Part shown: one piece after another, positions 1 through 7,690 of the stretch | Layout of the letters: the number at the start of each line of letters is the position of its first letter | How positions within the stretch are numbered: the stretch's first letter is position 1 | From: Hyphomicrobiales bacterium | GTDB lineage: Bacteria; Pseudomonadota; Alphaproteobacteria; Rhizobiales; Rhizobiaceae | Length of the DNA: 64,000 nt | Assembly: GCA_900473795.1 (NCBI GenBank) | Contig: UCMT01000014.1 | Coordinates: 62,001 to 126,000 of the forward strand | Reading direction: 5' to 3' | The notes under the pieces: model-generated | Told to the model about the DNA's origin: nothing | Database searches by the model: none | What the model saw: the letters and a program-made list of their open reading frames with translations, nothing else | Program-made: the position numbers and the translations under genes

Positions 1-105
1 GTTCTGGAAGGCAAGTTCGTGCGTATCCTCTCCTGGTACGACAATGAATGGGGCTTCTCCAACCGCATGGCCGACACGGCGGTTGCAATGGCCAAGCTGA
101 TCTAA
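1..105 (+). CDS. gap: Glyceraldehyde-3-phosphate dehydrogenase, C-terminal end (partial)
   Basis: Only the last 34 codons and the stop are inside the window. The translated end contains [13 protein letters not shown], the conserved C-terminal motif of NAD-dependent GAPDH, followed by an Ala/Met-rich helix ending in AKLI. The enzyme oxidises glyceraldehyde-3-phosphate to 1,3-bisphosphoglycerate, the substrate of the pgk product encoded 0.6 kb downstream, which supports the call. The gene begins outside the window to the left, so its start, promoter and active-site cysteine cannot be seen. Confidence 0.93.
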   Translation, partial: VLEGKFVRILSWYDNEWGFSNRMADTAVAMAKLI

Positions 106-109
106 AGAC

Positions 110-676
110 ATGTTCCGCGCCCTTTCCCCAACAACGGTACGCTGGCGTCCGCTTGAGGGGGAAGGGCTCGAACATCTGACGATCAGTCCGGTCGACGGCG
201 CGGGCATCCGCGCGACGAGCGTCCTAATCGGCGAGCGCGGCGGCCGCCCCTATGGCGTCCGCTATGTGATCGACTGTGACCCTCAGTGGACCGTCCTCGC
301 CTTCACGATCGAAACGACCGAAGGCCAGCGGCTTTCGCTCACTTCCGACGCAAAGGGCCACTGGCGCGACGCGGACGGCAACGCCCTCCCCGCCTTCGAC
401 GGCTGCATCGATATCGACCTTGCCGGAACGCCCTTTACCAACACGCTGCCCATTCGCCGCCTTGGCCTGGCGCCTAAGGACGGTACCGTTAAGCTCACCA
501 TGCTCTATGTGCCCTTCGACACGTTCGAGCCCTTTCCCGATGGCCAGAATTACACCTGCCTCATGGAGGACCGGCTCTACCGCTACGAGGCCGAGGACCG
601 TTCCTTCACCGCGGATCTGCCGGTGGACGAGGACGGGCTGGTGACGGACTATCCCACCCTTTTCCTAAGACTGTGA
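110..676 (+). CDS. Putative glycolipid-binding domain protein (DUF1089-like)
   Basis: This 188-aa soluble protein starts 4 nt after the gap stop and ends 13 nt before pgk, so it is almost certainly cotranscribed with both. It has no signal peptide and no membrane segment. Features such as the N-terminal [26 protein letters not shown] and the C-terminal DYPTLFLRL are those of the putative glycolipid-binding family (PF06475, formerly DUF1089), an assignment made by recall of the family pattern. The ATG at 110 lacks a good Shine-Dalgarno sequence, which suggests translational coupling to gap. Its biochemical role is unknown. The position between two glycolytic genes implies co-expression but does not prove a glycolytic function. 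Confidence 0.75.
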   Translation: MFRALSPTTVRWRPLEGEGLEHLTISPVDGAGIRATSVLIGERGGRPYGVRYVIDCDPQWTVLAFTIETTEGQRLSLTSDAKGHWRDADGNALPAFDGCIDIDLAGTPFTNTLPIRRLGLAPKDGTVKLTMLYVPFDTFEPFPDGQNYTCLMEDRLYRYEAEDRSFTADLPVDEDGLVTDYPTLFLRL

Positions 677-689
677 CCGGAGACCGATC

Positions 690-1889
690 ATGACTTTCAA
701 GACCCTCGACGACCTCACCGACATCGCCGGCAAGCGCGTGCTTGTGCGCGTCGATCTCAACGTTCCGGTCAAGGACGGCAAGGTGACCGACGCGACCCGC
801 ATCGAACGCGTCGTGCCGACCATCCGCGAACTCTCCGAAAAGGGCGCCAAAGTCATCCTGCTTGCCCATTTCGGCCGTCCGAAGGGTGAGCCTGTGGCCG
901 ACATGTCGCTGTCGCTGATCGCGCCCGCCGTCGAAGACATCCTCGACCAGCGCGTCCATTTCGCTGCCGACTGCATCGGCGAGAAGGCGGCCGCTGCCGT
1001 TGCCGGCATGAACGAGGGCGATGTCCTGCTCATGGAAAACACCCGCTTCCACAAAGGCGAGGAAAAGAACGACGCGGAGTTCACCAAGGCGCTCGCCGCC
1101 AATGGCGACATCTATGTCAATGACGCCTTCTCCGCCGCCCACCGCGCGCATGCCTCGACGGAAGGGCTTGCCCATCTGCTGCCCGCCTATGCCGGCCGCA
1201 CGATGCAGGCCGAACTCGAGGCGCTGGAAAAGGGCCTCGGCAATCCGAAGCGCCCGGTCGTCGCCATCGTCGGCGGTGCCAAGGTCTCGACAAAGATCGA
1301 CCTCTTGATGAATCTCGTGAAAAAAGTCGACGCCCTCGTCATCGGCGGCGGCATGGCCAATACCTTTATCGCCGCGCGCGGCACCAATGTCGGCAAGTCC
1401 CTCTGCGAGCATGACCTGGCCGGCACCGCCAAGCAGATCATGACGGAAGCCGCATCCGCCGGCTGCGCCATCGTGCTGCCGGTCGACGGCGTCGTTGCCC
1501 GCGAATTCAAGGCAGGCGCCGACAATGAGGTGGTCGATATCGAAGCGATCCCGGCCGACGCCATGGTGCTCGACGTCGGCCCGAAGTCGATCGCCGCCGT
1601 CAACGACTGGGTGAGCAAGGCCGAGACGCTCGTCTGGAACGGCCCGCTCGGCGCCTTCGAGATCGCACCTTTCGACAAGGCGACCGTCGCCGTTGCCAAG
1701 CACACGGCTGCCCGCACCAAGAGCGGTGCGCTCGTCTCCGTTGCCGGCGGCGGCGATACGGTCTCGGCAATGAACCATGCGGAGGTGGCGGACGACCTCA
1801 GCTACGTCTCCACGGCAGGCGGCGCCTTCCTCGAATGGATGGAAGGCAAGCCGCTGCCGGGCGTCGACATCCTGCACCAGCAGAAGTAA
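690..1889 (+). CDS. pgk: Phosphoglycerate kinase
   Basis: This is a 399-aa protein, the usual length for bacterial PGK. The N-terminal motif [13 protein letters not shown] (about residues 18-30), the basic [12 protein letters not shown] segment, the nucleotide-domain motif VGGAKVSTK (about 193-201) and the C-terminal AGGGDTVSA phosphate-binding loop are all present. It transfers the acyl phosphate of 1,3-bisphosphoglycerate to ADP in the cytoplasm. The ATG is preceded by CGGAGACCG. The gene lies in a gap-orf-pgk unit closed by a hairpin terminator about 40 nt after the stop, and a class I aldolase follows under its own promoter region. A long minus-strand reading frame across this gene is a codon-bias shadow. 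Confidence 0.98.
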   Translation: MTFKTLDDLTDIAGKRVLVRVDLNVPVKDGKVTDATRIERVVPTIRELSEKGAKVILLAHFGRPKGEPVADMSLSLIAPAVEDILDQRVHFAADCIGEKAAAAVAGMNEGDVLLMENTRFHKGEEKNDAEFTKALAANGDIYVNDAFSAAHRAHASTEGLAHLLPAYAGRTMQAELEALEKGLGNPKRPVVAIVGGAKVSTKIDLLMNLVKKVDALVIGGGMANTFIAARGTNVGKSLCEHDLAGTAKQIMTEAASAGCAIVLPVDGVVAREFKAGADNEVVDIEAIPADAMVLDVGPKSIAAVNDWVSKAETLVWNGPLGAFEIAPFDKATVAVAKHTAARTKSGALVSVAGGGDTVSAMNHAEVADDLSYVSTAGGAFLEWMEGKPLPGVDILHQQK

Positions 1890-1929
1890 CAGAGCGCCAC
1901 GGCTGCAACCGCTTGTCCGTTTCCGTCAA

Positions 1930-1957
1930 CCCCTGGCCGCAGCCGGGGGTTTTTCGT
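1930..1957 (+). terminator. Rho-independent terminator after pgk
   Basis: A GC-rich hairpin (CCCCTGGC / GCCGGGG type stem with a short loop) is followed by TTTTT. It lies about 40 nt after the pgk stop and separates the gap-pgk unit from fbaB. Confidence 0.75.
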
Positions 1958-1971
1958 TGCACCGCCTCAAC

Positions 1972-2037
1972 TTTCAAACGATCCACAAAAATAATCCCGA
2001 CATTTCAAACGATTAAATTTATTTCAATCGTTTTAAA
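1972..2037 (+). promoter_or_regulatory. Candidate operator array upstream of fbaB
   Basis: TTTCAAACGAT occurs twice in direct orientation (1972-1982 and 2003-2013). A third copy lies inverted as ATCGTTTTAAA (2027-2037, one mismatch), forming an inverted repeat with the second. The stretch is strikingly AT-rich for this genome and lies 75-140 nt before the fbaB start, where a promoter and repressor site are expected. The regulator cannot be named from the sequence. Confidence 0.5.
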
Positions 2038-2110
2038 CAATTTAACTTTCATTTTCGTTGCCGTATTCTTCTGCTATCGGCGAGCCCGTAGGACAATCAG
2101 GAGAACGCAT

Positions 2111-3136
2111 ATGAGCGAAAGACTTGAAGACATTGCAGCAGCCATGGTCGCGACCGGCAAGGGACTGTTGGCGGCCGACGAATCCACTGCGACGATCGGC
2201 AAGCGCTTCGACACAATCAGCCTTGCATCGACAGAAACATCGCGCCGCGACTATCGCGAGATGCTGTTTCGCGCCGACGAGGCAATGAAGACCTATATTT
2301 CCGGCGTCATCCTGTATGAGGAGACCCTGTTCCAGAAGGCCGCGGACGGCACGCCCGTCGTCGATATCATCCGTGCCGCGGGCGCCGTTCCCGGCATCAA
2401 GGTCGATACCGGCGCCAAGCCGATGGCAAAATTCCCGGGCGAGACGATCACCGAAGGCCTCGACGGCCTGGCCGGCCGCCTGAAGACCTATTATGACGCC
2501 GGCGCCCGTTTCGCCAAATGGCGCGGCGTGATCTCCGTATCCGATGTCCTGCCGAGCTTCGGCGCGATCAAGGCCAATGCGCAGGCACTGGCCCGCTACG
2601 CAGCCCTCTGCCAGGAAGCCGGCATCGTGCCGATCGTCGAGCCGGAAGTGCTGATGGACGGCACGCCGGGCGACCATTCGATCGACCGCGCGGAAGTCGT
2701 CACCGAGGAGACGCTGCGCATCGTGTTTGAGGAACTGAGCGACGCACGCGTCAGCCTGGAAGGCATCATCCTCAAGCCGAGCATGGTCATCGACGGCAAG
2801 AAGGCGCGCAAAGCATCGGTCGCCGAAGTCGCCGAGCGCACGGTGAAAGTCCTCAAGCGCACCGTGCCGGCAGCCGTTCCCGGCATCGCCTTCCTGTCCG
2901 GCGGCCAGTCCACCGAGGAAGCAACGGCCCATCTCTCCGCCATGAGGGCCGGTTACGACCTGCCGTGGGGCCTGACCTTCTCCTATGGCCGCGCATTGCA
3001 GACCGAGGCGCTGGCTGCCTGGGCCGGCAAGCCGGAAAACGTCGCTGCCGGTCAGCGCGCCTTCACCCACCGCGCCAAGATGTGCAGCCTTGCTGCAACG
3101 GGCGGCTGGAAGAAGGAATTCGAAAAGGCTGCCTGA
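2111..3136 (+). CDS. fbaB: Class I fructose-bisphosphate aldolase
   Basis: The 341-aa protein begins at an ATG preceded by CAGGAGAACGCAT. The reading frame extends further upstream, but that extension runs through the AT-rich promoter region and has no ribosome site. The motif LLAADESTATIGKRF (about residues 18-32) and the Schiff-base lysine region EGIILKPSM are typical of metal-independent class I aldolases. It interconverts fructose-1,6-bisphosphate with glyceraldehyde-3-phosphate and dihydroxyacetone phosphate. It follows gap-pgk but is set apart by a terminator and a candidate operator array, so it is probably regulated separately. A strong hairpin terminator closes the transcript. Confidence 0.95.
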   Translation: MSERLEDIAAAMVATGKGLLAADESTATIGKRFDTISLASTETSRRDYREMLFRADEAMKTYISGVILYEETLFQKAADGTPVVDIIRAAGAVPGIKVDTGAKPMAKFPGETITEGLDGLAGRLKTYYDAGARFAKWRGVISVSDVLPSFGAIKANAQALARYAALCQEAGIVPIVEPEVLMDGTPGDHSIDRAEVVTEETLRIVFEELSDARVSLEGIILKPSMVIDGKKARKASVAEVAERTVKVLKRTVPAAVPGIAFLSGGQSTEEATAHLSAMRAGYDLPWGLTFSYGRALQTEALAAWAGKPENVAAGQRAFTHRAKMCSLAATGGWKKEFEKAA

Positions 3137-3161
3137 TTTAAGTTACCAGGGAGGGGAGAAG

Positions 3162-3190
3162 ACCCGGCTCGCGTATGCGGCCGGGTTTTC
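3162..3190 (+). terminator. Rho-independent terminator after fbaB
   Basis: ACCCGGC and GCCGGGT form a seven-pair stem around an 11-nt loop and are followed by TTTTC, 25 nt beyond the fbaB stop. Confidence 0.85.
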
Positions 3191-3327
3191 TTTGTCGCCA
3201 TCTACGTTTGATCTCCGTTTTCGCGAACCCCACACAATTGTCTCTGTGACAAGAATGTGCTTCGCGCGATTTTCGCGCTGCTTTATCTCCTTGAACTGGT
3301 CTCAGCCGGAACAGGAGCAAGCAGCCC

Positions 3328-4248
3328 ATGGACAGCGTCGCCTATGTCACCGTCGATGTTTTCGCCGATGAACGGTTTGCAGGAAACCAGCTTGCGGTGA
3401 TCCCGGATGCACGCGGATTGTCCGATGCACAGATGCAGCTGATCGCCACTGAATTCCGCTATTCCGAAGCTACCTTCGTGCTTCCGCCGGAAGATCCCGC
3501 CAACACGGCGCGGGTGAGGATCTTCACGCCGACGATGGAAATCCCCTTCGCCGGGCATCCGAATGTCGGCACCGCCTTCGTGCTCGGCGGCCAGCCGGAG
3601 ATTTTCGGCAAGGCGCCGGGGGACGTGCTCTGCTTCGAGGAGAAGGCAGGTCTGGTCGAGACGGCATTGATACGCGACGCCAGTGGACGCGTGGCCGGAG
3701 CCGGCATTCTGGCACCGCAGCCGCTGTCGCTCGGACCGCAGGTCGACGCCGACACCGTCGCGCGCTGCGCCTCCATCAGCGTCGGCGACGTTCGTACGGC
3801 AACCCACGCACCTGTTATCGCTTCCGTCGGCCTGCCTTTTGCGGTTGCTGAAGTGGCAGGGCTCGAAACACTCGCGCGCGCCTGCCCCAACACCGCTGCC
3901 TTTGCCGAGGCCGACCGGCGGTTCTCGCGCAACGGCGAGCAATTCGCACTCTTTCTCTATACGCGCCTGCCGGAACGCCCCTGGCAACTGCGCGCCCGAA
4001 TGTTCGCCCCGCTCGACAATCTCATCGAGGATCCGGCGACGGGAAGCGCCTCCGGGGCGCTCAGCGCACTTCTGGCCTCGCTGCAGCCGGATCGCGAACT
4101 CGACATCCATATTACCATCGAGCAGGGCGTCGAGATGGGGCGCCGGAGCCTGATTGAATTGCACGTGCGTAAATCGGACGGTCTGGTCCGCAGCGTACGG
4201 ATCGCCGGACGCTGCGTCGCCGTCATGCGCGGCAGCATCCGTCTCTAG
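3328..4248 (+). CDS. PhzF-family isomerase/epimerase-like protein
   Basis: This 306-aa cytoplasmic protein starts at an ATG behind ACAGGAGCAAGCAGCCC. The N-terminus DVFADERFAGNQLAVI, the FRYSEATFV segment with the conserved catalytic Glu, PFAGHPNVGTAFVLG, and DNLIEDPATGSASGAL near residues 230-247 are hallmarks of the PhzF fold (two diaminopimelate-epimerase-like halves). Characterised relatives isomerise small metabolites, but no phenazine genes are nearby, so the substrate is unknown. The gene stands alone after the fbaB terminator. Its stop overlaps the stop of a small convergent gene by 4 nt. Confidence 0.9.
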   Translation: MDSVAYVTVDVFADERFAGNQLAVIPDARGLSDAQMQLIATEFRYSEATFVLPPEDPANTARVRIFTPTMEIPFAGHPNVGTAFVLGGQPEIFGKAPGDVLCFEEKAGLVETALIRDASGRVAGAGILAPQPLSLGPQVDADTVARCASISVGDVRTATHAPVIASVGLPFAVAEVAGLETLARACPNTAAFAEADRRFSRNGEQFALFLYTRLPERPWQLRARMFAPLDNLIEDPATGSASGALSALLASLQPDRELDIHITIEQGVEMGRRSLIELHVRKSDGLVRSVRIAGRCVAVMRGSIRL

Positions 4249-4400
4249 GGCCGGACCAACACCGTCAGCATCATCACGGCGATCGCAAAGACGGCGATCT
4301 TCCAGAAGTCTCGGCGCTGGCGCAGCCCGGGCAGATCGAGCGGCTTCAGGACCTGGATCACCATGGCCAGAAGCAGGAGCACCGTTAACGCTTTCGACAT
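4245..4400 (-). CDS. Small two-helix membrane protein, 51 aa
   Basis: Reading the minus strand from ATG at 4400 gives 51 codons. The layout is a hydrophobic helix (about residues 5-18), the polar turn KPLDLPGLRQRRDFWK, and a second hydrophobic helix (about 35-48) ending in RP. The LPGL-x-x-RRDFWKIA pattern resembles small conserved rhizobial hypotheticals, though that is recall and not a search. The gene converges on the phzF-like gene, sharing 4 nt at the stops. It is too short for most gene callers. The function is unknown; the two helices with a basic loop suggest an inner-membrane microprotein. Confidence 0.65.
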   Translation of the reverse strand: MSKALTVLLLLAMVIQVLKPLDLPGLRQRRDFWKIAVFAIAVMMLTVLVRP

Positions 4401-4571
4401 TCATTTTTCTCTGTTGTGGAAAAGAACTTGGCAGGACTTCAGGCCGTCACACTTTTGCGCGCGAACAGGGTTAGAACGTCTTTTCCAATCTCACTCAATA
4501 AGAATTTCCGGCTGGCAATTGTGGTGGCATCGCCCTACCTTTCGGCGCAACCCGGAACCAGCGGATTTCAC

Positions 4572-5849
4572 ATGCGAAAAAACCTTCTTCCCGTCGCCTC
4601 TCTTCTGCTTGGCACGCTGTTTCTCTTCCTTGGAAATGGATTGCACAGCCTGTTGCTGCCGGTGCGCGGCACGACGGAAGGCTATTCGACAACGCTGCTC
4701 GGCCTGCTCGGCACCTCCTGGGCGAGCGGCTTCGTGCTCGGCTGCCTGCTGGCGCCGACCATCGTCAAACGCGCCGGCCATGTGCGCGCCTTCAGCTGCT
4801 TTGCCTCCATCCTGGCGATCATCGCGCTTTTGACAGGCATTCTCGTCGATCCGATCTGGTGGGTGGTGCTGCGCGCCTTCACCGGCTTCTCGACGGCCGG
4901 CACCTCGATGATCATCGAAAGCTGGCTGAACGAGCGCGCCACCAATGAGAGCCGCGGCGCGATCTTCTCGCTCTACATCGCCATCACCCTGATGGGCGTC
5001 GTCGGCGGCCAGTTGATGATCCCGTTCGGCGATACGTCGACGACGCTGTTCTTCATGTGCGCCGGCATCGTCTATTGCCTGGCCATGCTGCCGACCCTCC
5101 TGTCGACCGCGGCCTTGCCGCAACCGCTGAAGCAGGTCAGCCTCGACCTTCCGGCGCTCTATCGCAACTCGCCGATCTCCTTCCTCGGCATCCTGCTCGT
5201 TGGCATCGCCAATGGCGCCTACGGGACGCTCGGCGCCGTCTTCGGCCGCCAGGTGGGACTGACCGATAGCGATGTCGCGCTGATGATGAGTACGACGATC
5301 TTCGCGGGTGCCGTGATGCAGTTTCCCGCCGGGCGCCTCTCGGACATGATCGACCGGCGCTACGTCCTGGCCGCCCTTGCGGCCGTTGCCGCAATTGCCG
5401 GCGCACTGATCTTCCTGATCGAGCCGACCGGCGTCGTTCTGCTGATCGCGCTGGTCGGCGTCTACGGCGCGACCGCCAATGCGCTCTATCCGATCGCCGT
5501 CTCGCATGCCAACGACTTCGCCACGCCGGAGGACTTCGTCAAGATTTCAGGCGGCCTGCTCTTGCTTTACGGTATCGGCACGATCATCGGCCCGACCATC
5601 GGCGGCCCGATCATGACCGTCACCGGTCCTTACGGCCTGTTCATGATCACCGCCTGCGCCCATGTGCTGATCACCGCCTATGCGATCTTCCGCAGCCGCA
5701 TGCGCGCCGCCGTCCCGGCATCGGAACGCGACGCCTACTCGACCATAAACCCCGGCACCCTGACGACGCCGGAAAGCCTGCAACTGTCGCCGCGGGCAGC
5801 CCCTTTCGAGGAAAAAAGCGGCGAAGAGCCTGAACGGAGGACCGCATGA
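4572..5849 (+). CDS. MFS transporter (YcaD-like family)
   Basis: The 425-aa integral membrane protein has about twelve hydrophobic helices arranged as two six-helix halves. The reading frame is open upstream to 4416, but MRKNLLPVASLLLG at 4572 begins exactly at the first helix and is chosen as the start. Motifs include the first-half stretch SWASGFVLGCLLAPTIVKR and RAFTGFSTAGTSMIIESWLNE, both close to the YcaD-type MFS subfamily. The last 50 residues form a polar cytoplasmic tail. The substrate is unknown. The stop overlaps the start of the DUF1192 gene by 4 nt (ATGA), so the two are translationally coupled. Confidence 0.88.
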   Translation: MRKNLLPVASLLLGTLFLFLGNGLHSLLLPVRGTTEGYSTTLLGLLGTSWASGFVLGCLLAPTIVKRAGHVRAFSCFASILAIIALLTGILVDPIWWVVLRAFTGFSTAGTSMIIESWLNERATNESRGAIFSLYIAITLMGVVGGQLMIPFGDTSTTLFFMCAGIVYCLAMLPTLLSTAALPQPLKQVSLDLPALYRNSPISFLGILLVGIANGAYGTLGAVFGRQVGLTDSDVALMMSTTIFAGAVMQFPAGRLSDMIDRRYVLAALAAVAAIAGALIFLIEPTGVVLLIALVGVYGATANALYPIAVSHANDFATPEDFVKISGGLLLLYGIGTIIGPTIGGPIMTVTGPYGLFMITACAHVLITAYAIFRSRMRAAVPASERDAYSTINPGTLTTPESLQLSPRAAPFEEKSGEEPERRTA

Positions 5850-6037
5850 GCCTGTTTGACGACGACCGTCCCAAGAAACAGCCGGTCCACGAAATCGGCT
5901 GCGACCTCTCGCTTCTGTCGGCCGACGAGCTTTCCTCGCGTATCGATATGCTGAAACAGGAAATCGCGCGTCTCGAAGCGGAAAGAGCAAACAAGTCGGC
6001 AAGCAAGTCGGAAGCCGAGAAGTTCTTTCGTTCGTGA
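5846..6037 (+). CDS. DUF1192 family protein
   Basis: This 63-aa protein has the DUF1192 signature: an N-terminal MSLFDDDRP segment, a HEIGCDLSLLSADELSSRI core and a C-terminal predicted coiled coil (RIDMLKQEIARLEAERA). It overlaps the upstream MFS gene by ATGA. DUF1192 proteins are small, conserved in alphaproteobacteria and uncharacterised. The coiled coil suggests oligomerisation or partner binding. No membrane segment is present. Confidence 0.88.
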   Translation: MSLFDDDRPKKQPVHEIGCDLSLLSADELSSRIDMLKQEIARLEAERANKSASKSEAEKFFRS

Positions 6038-6134
6038 CGCTGCATTTGCAGAACGCGACCAGAGCCAACTTTAGAAAACAAGACATTACATCGCGCCCGC
6101 CCGGCGGCCATAACGCTTCATTAAGCCTTATAAG

Positions 6135-6246
6135 GTATTACTGAGGCATCCAGATCGCTCTGGACTCAGACAATTTCCCGTTTGGCGAATGGTCTGATTT
6201 TTCTCCCTGTTTTACCTTGAGAGCCGCTTTTGCGGCTCTTTTTTTG
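6135..6246 (+). ncRNA. Candidate trans-acting small RNA
   Basis: The 382-nt gap between DUF1192 and rcdA contains two consecutive structures. The first is a hairpin at 6141-6168 (CTGAG, then TCCAGA-TCGC-TCTGGA, then CTCAG). The second is a textbook terminator at 6220-6246 (AGAGCCGC-TTTT-GCGGCTCT followed by a T run). Between them lies an unstructured pyrimidine-rich linker (TTTCTCCCTGTTTTACC), the usual layout of a bacterial base-pairing small RNA of about 110 nt. No reading frame with a ribosome site fits. The terminator is too far from the DUF1192 stop (180 nt) to be obviously its own. An alternative is a long 3' UTR of the MFS-DUF1192 transcript. Confidence 0.5.
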
Positions 6247-6280
6247 TCTTTTTTCCCAAACCGCCAAAGAATTGTGGAGA

Positions 6281-6295
6281 TTAACCCTTTATTAA
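6281..6295 (+). promoter_or_regulatory. CtrA-type binding box
   Basis: TTAA-N7-TTAA (TTAA at 6281-6284 and at 6292-6295) matches the core of the CtrA consensus TTAA-N7-TTAA(C). It lies 125-140 nt before the rcdA-like gene. CtrA control of rcdA is established in Caulobacter and has been reported for the Sinorhizobium cell cycle, so the placement is biologically sensible. Confidence 0.5.
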
Positions 6296-6419
6296 GAATG
6301 CGCTTGCGCGAAATGCGCTATGGGATCATGTTCCAACTATCGAACGAGCGGCCCGAAACTTTCTGTTAACCCGTTCGTTACCTGTCCGAGTTGATGCGTT
6401 TAACCAGGGAAATCAGACC

Positions 6420-6938
6420 ATGTCCGAACGGGGATTGAATACGGTGAGCTTCGCGGGACACGCTGCGTCTTCGGCGCAGTTCAAGGCTCTCTATGCCGAA
6501 GGCATGGGTCTGGTGGAAGAGACCGCAAGCTATCTCGACGGCCCCGGTCGCGCCGCCTCCAAGGTTCTGCCGCGCATGGCCTCGGTGCTCTATGCCGCAG
6601 AATCGATGCGCCTCACCACCCGTTTGATGCAGATGGCATCCTGGCTGCTGCTGCAGCGCGCCGTCAACAATGGCGAGATGAACCGCGAGCAGGTCCTTTC
6701 GGAAAAGAACAAGGTCCGCCTCGACAGCTTCAATGTCGATCGCACGGCACCGGGCTGGAACGACTTGCCGGAAGGTTTCCGCGATCTGATCGACCGCTCG
6801 CTGCGCCTGCAGAACCGCGTCGCCCTGCTCGACCGCGAAATCTACCGCCCGCAGGAAGCCCAGAACTTCACGCCCGACAACCAGAACGGCGTCAAGGCCC
6901 AGCTCACCCTGCTGCAGACCGCTTTTGGAACCAACTGA
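6420..6938 (+). CDS. rcdA: DUF1465 / RcdA-like ClpXP adaptor
   Basis: The 172-aa protein has the DUF1465 pattern: SFAGHAASSAQFKALYAEGM near the start, LYAAESMRLTTRLMQMASWLLLQRAV (about residues 58-83), and a C-terminal helical region with LQNRVALLDREIYRP. RcdA of Caulobacter belongs to this family and, with CpdR and PopA, delivers CtrA and other substrates to ClpXP at the cell pole. A CtrA-like box upstream agrees with a place in that feedback loop. The family link is from memory. If it is wrong, the gene is simply a conserved alphaproteobacterial helical protein. A terminator follows 30 nt after the stop. Confidence 0.72.
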   Translation: MSERGLNTVSFAGHAASSAQFKALYAEGMGLVEETASYLDGPGRAASKVLPRMASVLYAAESMRLTTRLMQMASWLLLQRAVNNGEMNREQVLSEKNKVRLDSFNVDRTAPGWNDLPEGFRDLIDRSLRLQNRVALLDREIYRPQEAQNFTPDNQNGVKAQLTLLQTAFGTN

Positions 6939-6968
6939 TCGGAGCCGGACAAGGCACCGAATGCTTGA

Positions 6969-6992
6969 AACCCGGCCACCGTGCCGGGTTTT
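6969..6992 (+). terminator. Rho-independent terminator after rcdA
   Basis: AACCCGGC and GCCGGGTT form an eight-pair stem with a 6-nt loop, followed by TTGTGTTT. Confidence 0.8.
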
Positions 6993-7067
6993 GTGTTTAG
7001 AGGATGAAGCGGCGACGAACAAACACCAGTTCACGCACGCTTGAGCGATGCCGGGTCAGGGTTCTTG

Positions 7068-7484
7068 TCACGCTGGCGGCATCTTGTCGAATTTCGGCAG
7101 GGCCGGATCGACGTGGTCCCATGCATAACCACGCACGCCATACGTCACAATCTGGGGCTCGTATCGGCTTGGATCGTCGAGGCTTGCTGCATGCACCGTA
7201 AACAGGTCCGGCATAGCCGTGAACGTCAAATAGACCGGTGATCCGCAGGTTGGGCAGAACGAATGCGTCTTGATATTGCCGCTGTCACCGGCGATGGCCC
7301 AATGCCTTGCTTCGCCGTCAAGTTTCACGCTCCGCTTGTCCGCAAAGGTCAGGTAGGACCCGTGCCCGGTGCCGCTCCTGCGCTGGCAGTCGCGGCACTG
7401 GCAGTCGTTCATCACCAGCGGTTCGGCAGAAATTTCATAGCGGATCGCGCCGCAGGCGCATCCGCCCGTATAGACCTTGCTCAT
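7068..7484 (-). CDS. GFA family (glutathione-dependent formaldehyde-activating-like) protein
   Basis: The 138-aa protein starts at ATG 7484 behind AGGAGAAACG; an upstream in-frame ATG lacks such a site. It has the GFA/CENP-V zinc-binding cysteines: GGCACGAIRYE near residue 8, CQCRDCQRRSGTG at about 32-44, and FCPTCGSPVY at about 80-89. Members bind zinc and some act on glutathione adducts, but most, including this one, have no assigned substrate. No formaldehyde-oxidation genes are nearby, so the family name should not be read as a function. Confidence 0.9.
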   Translation of the reverse strand: MSKVYTGGCACGAIRYEISAEPLVMNDCQCRDCQRRSGTGHGSYLTFADKRSVKLDGEARHWAIAGDSGNIKTHSFCPTCGSPVYLTFTAMPDLFTVHAASLDDPSRYEPQIVTYGVRGYAWDHVDPALPKFDKMPPA

Positions 7485-7690
7485 ATCGTTTCTCCTGTAG
7501 CAAAGCGCGGCTTGCCCACCCGGTAACCAGACTGGGTATTCCGCATAGCGAAAGTGAAAGGAGGCTGACAATCGCCGCTGCGTCAAAGCAACCGCACGAT
7601 GACGCCCGCAAAGGAGACCGGGCCTCCTTTGTTGTCGATGTGTTCAGGCGCATCGCGCCTCCGGACGCGCGACGACAACAGTGTCGTCGT

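Noticed and set aside
606-1877. Long minus-strand frame across pgk
   Set aside because: A codon-bias shadow of a certain gene; composition (Gly, Arg, Asp runs) is not protein-like. The same holds for the minus frames across fbaB, gltB and others.
6366-6380. Second CtrA-like box near rcdA (TTAAC...GTTAC)
   Set aside because: The spacing does not fit TTAA-N7-TTAA.
7669-7687. GACGACA/TGTCGTC hairpin between GFA and DUF899 genes
   Set aside because: Short stem and no T run; too weak to call a terminator.
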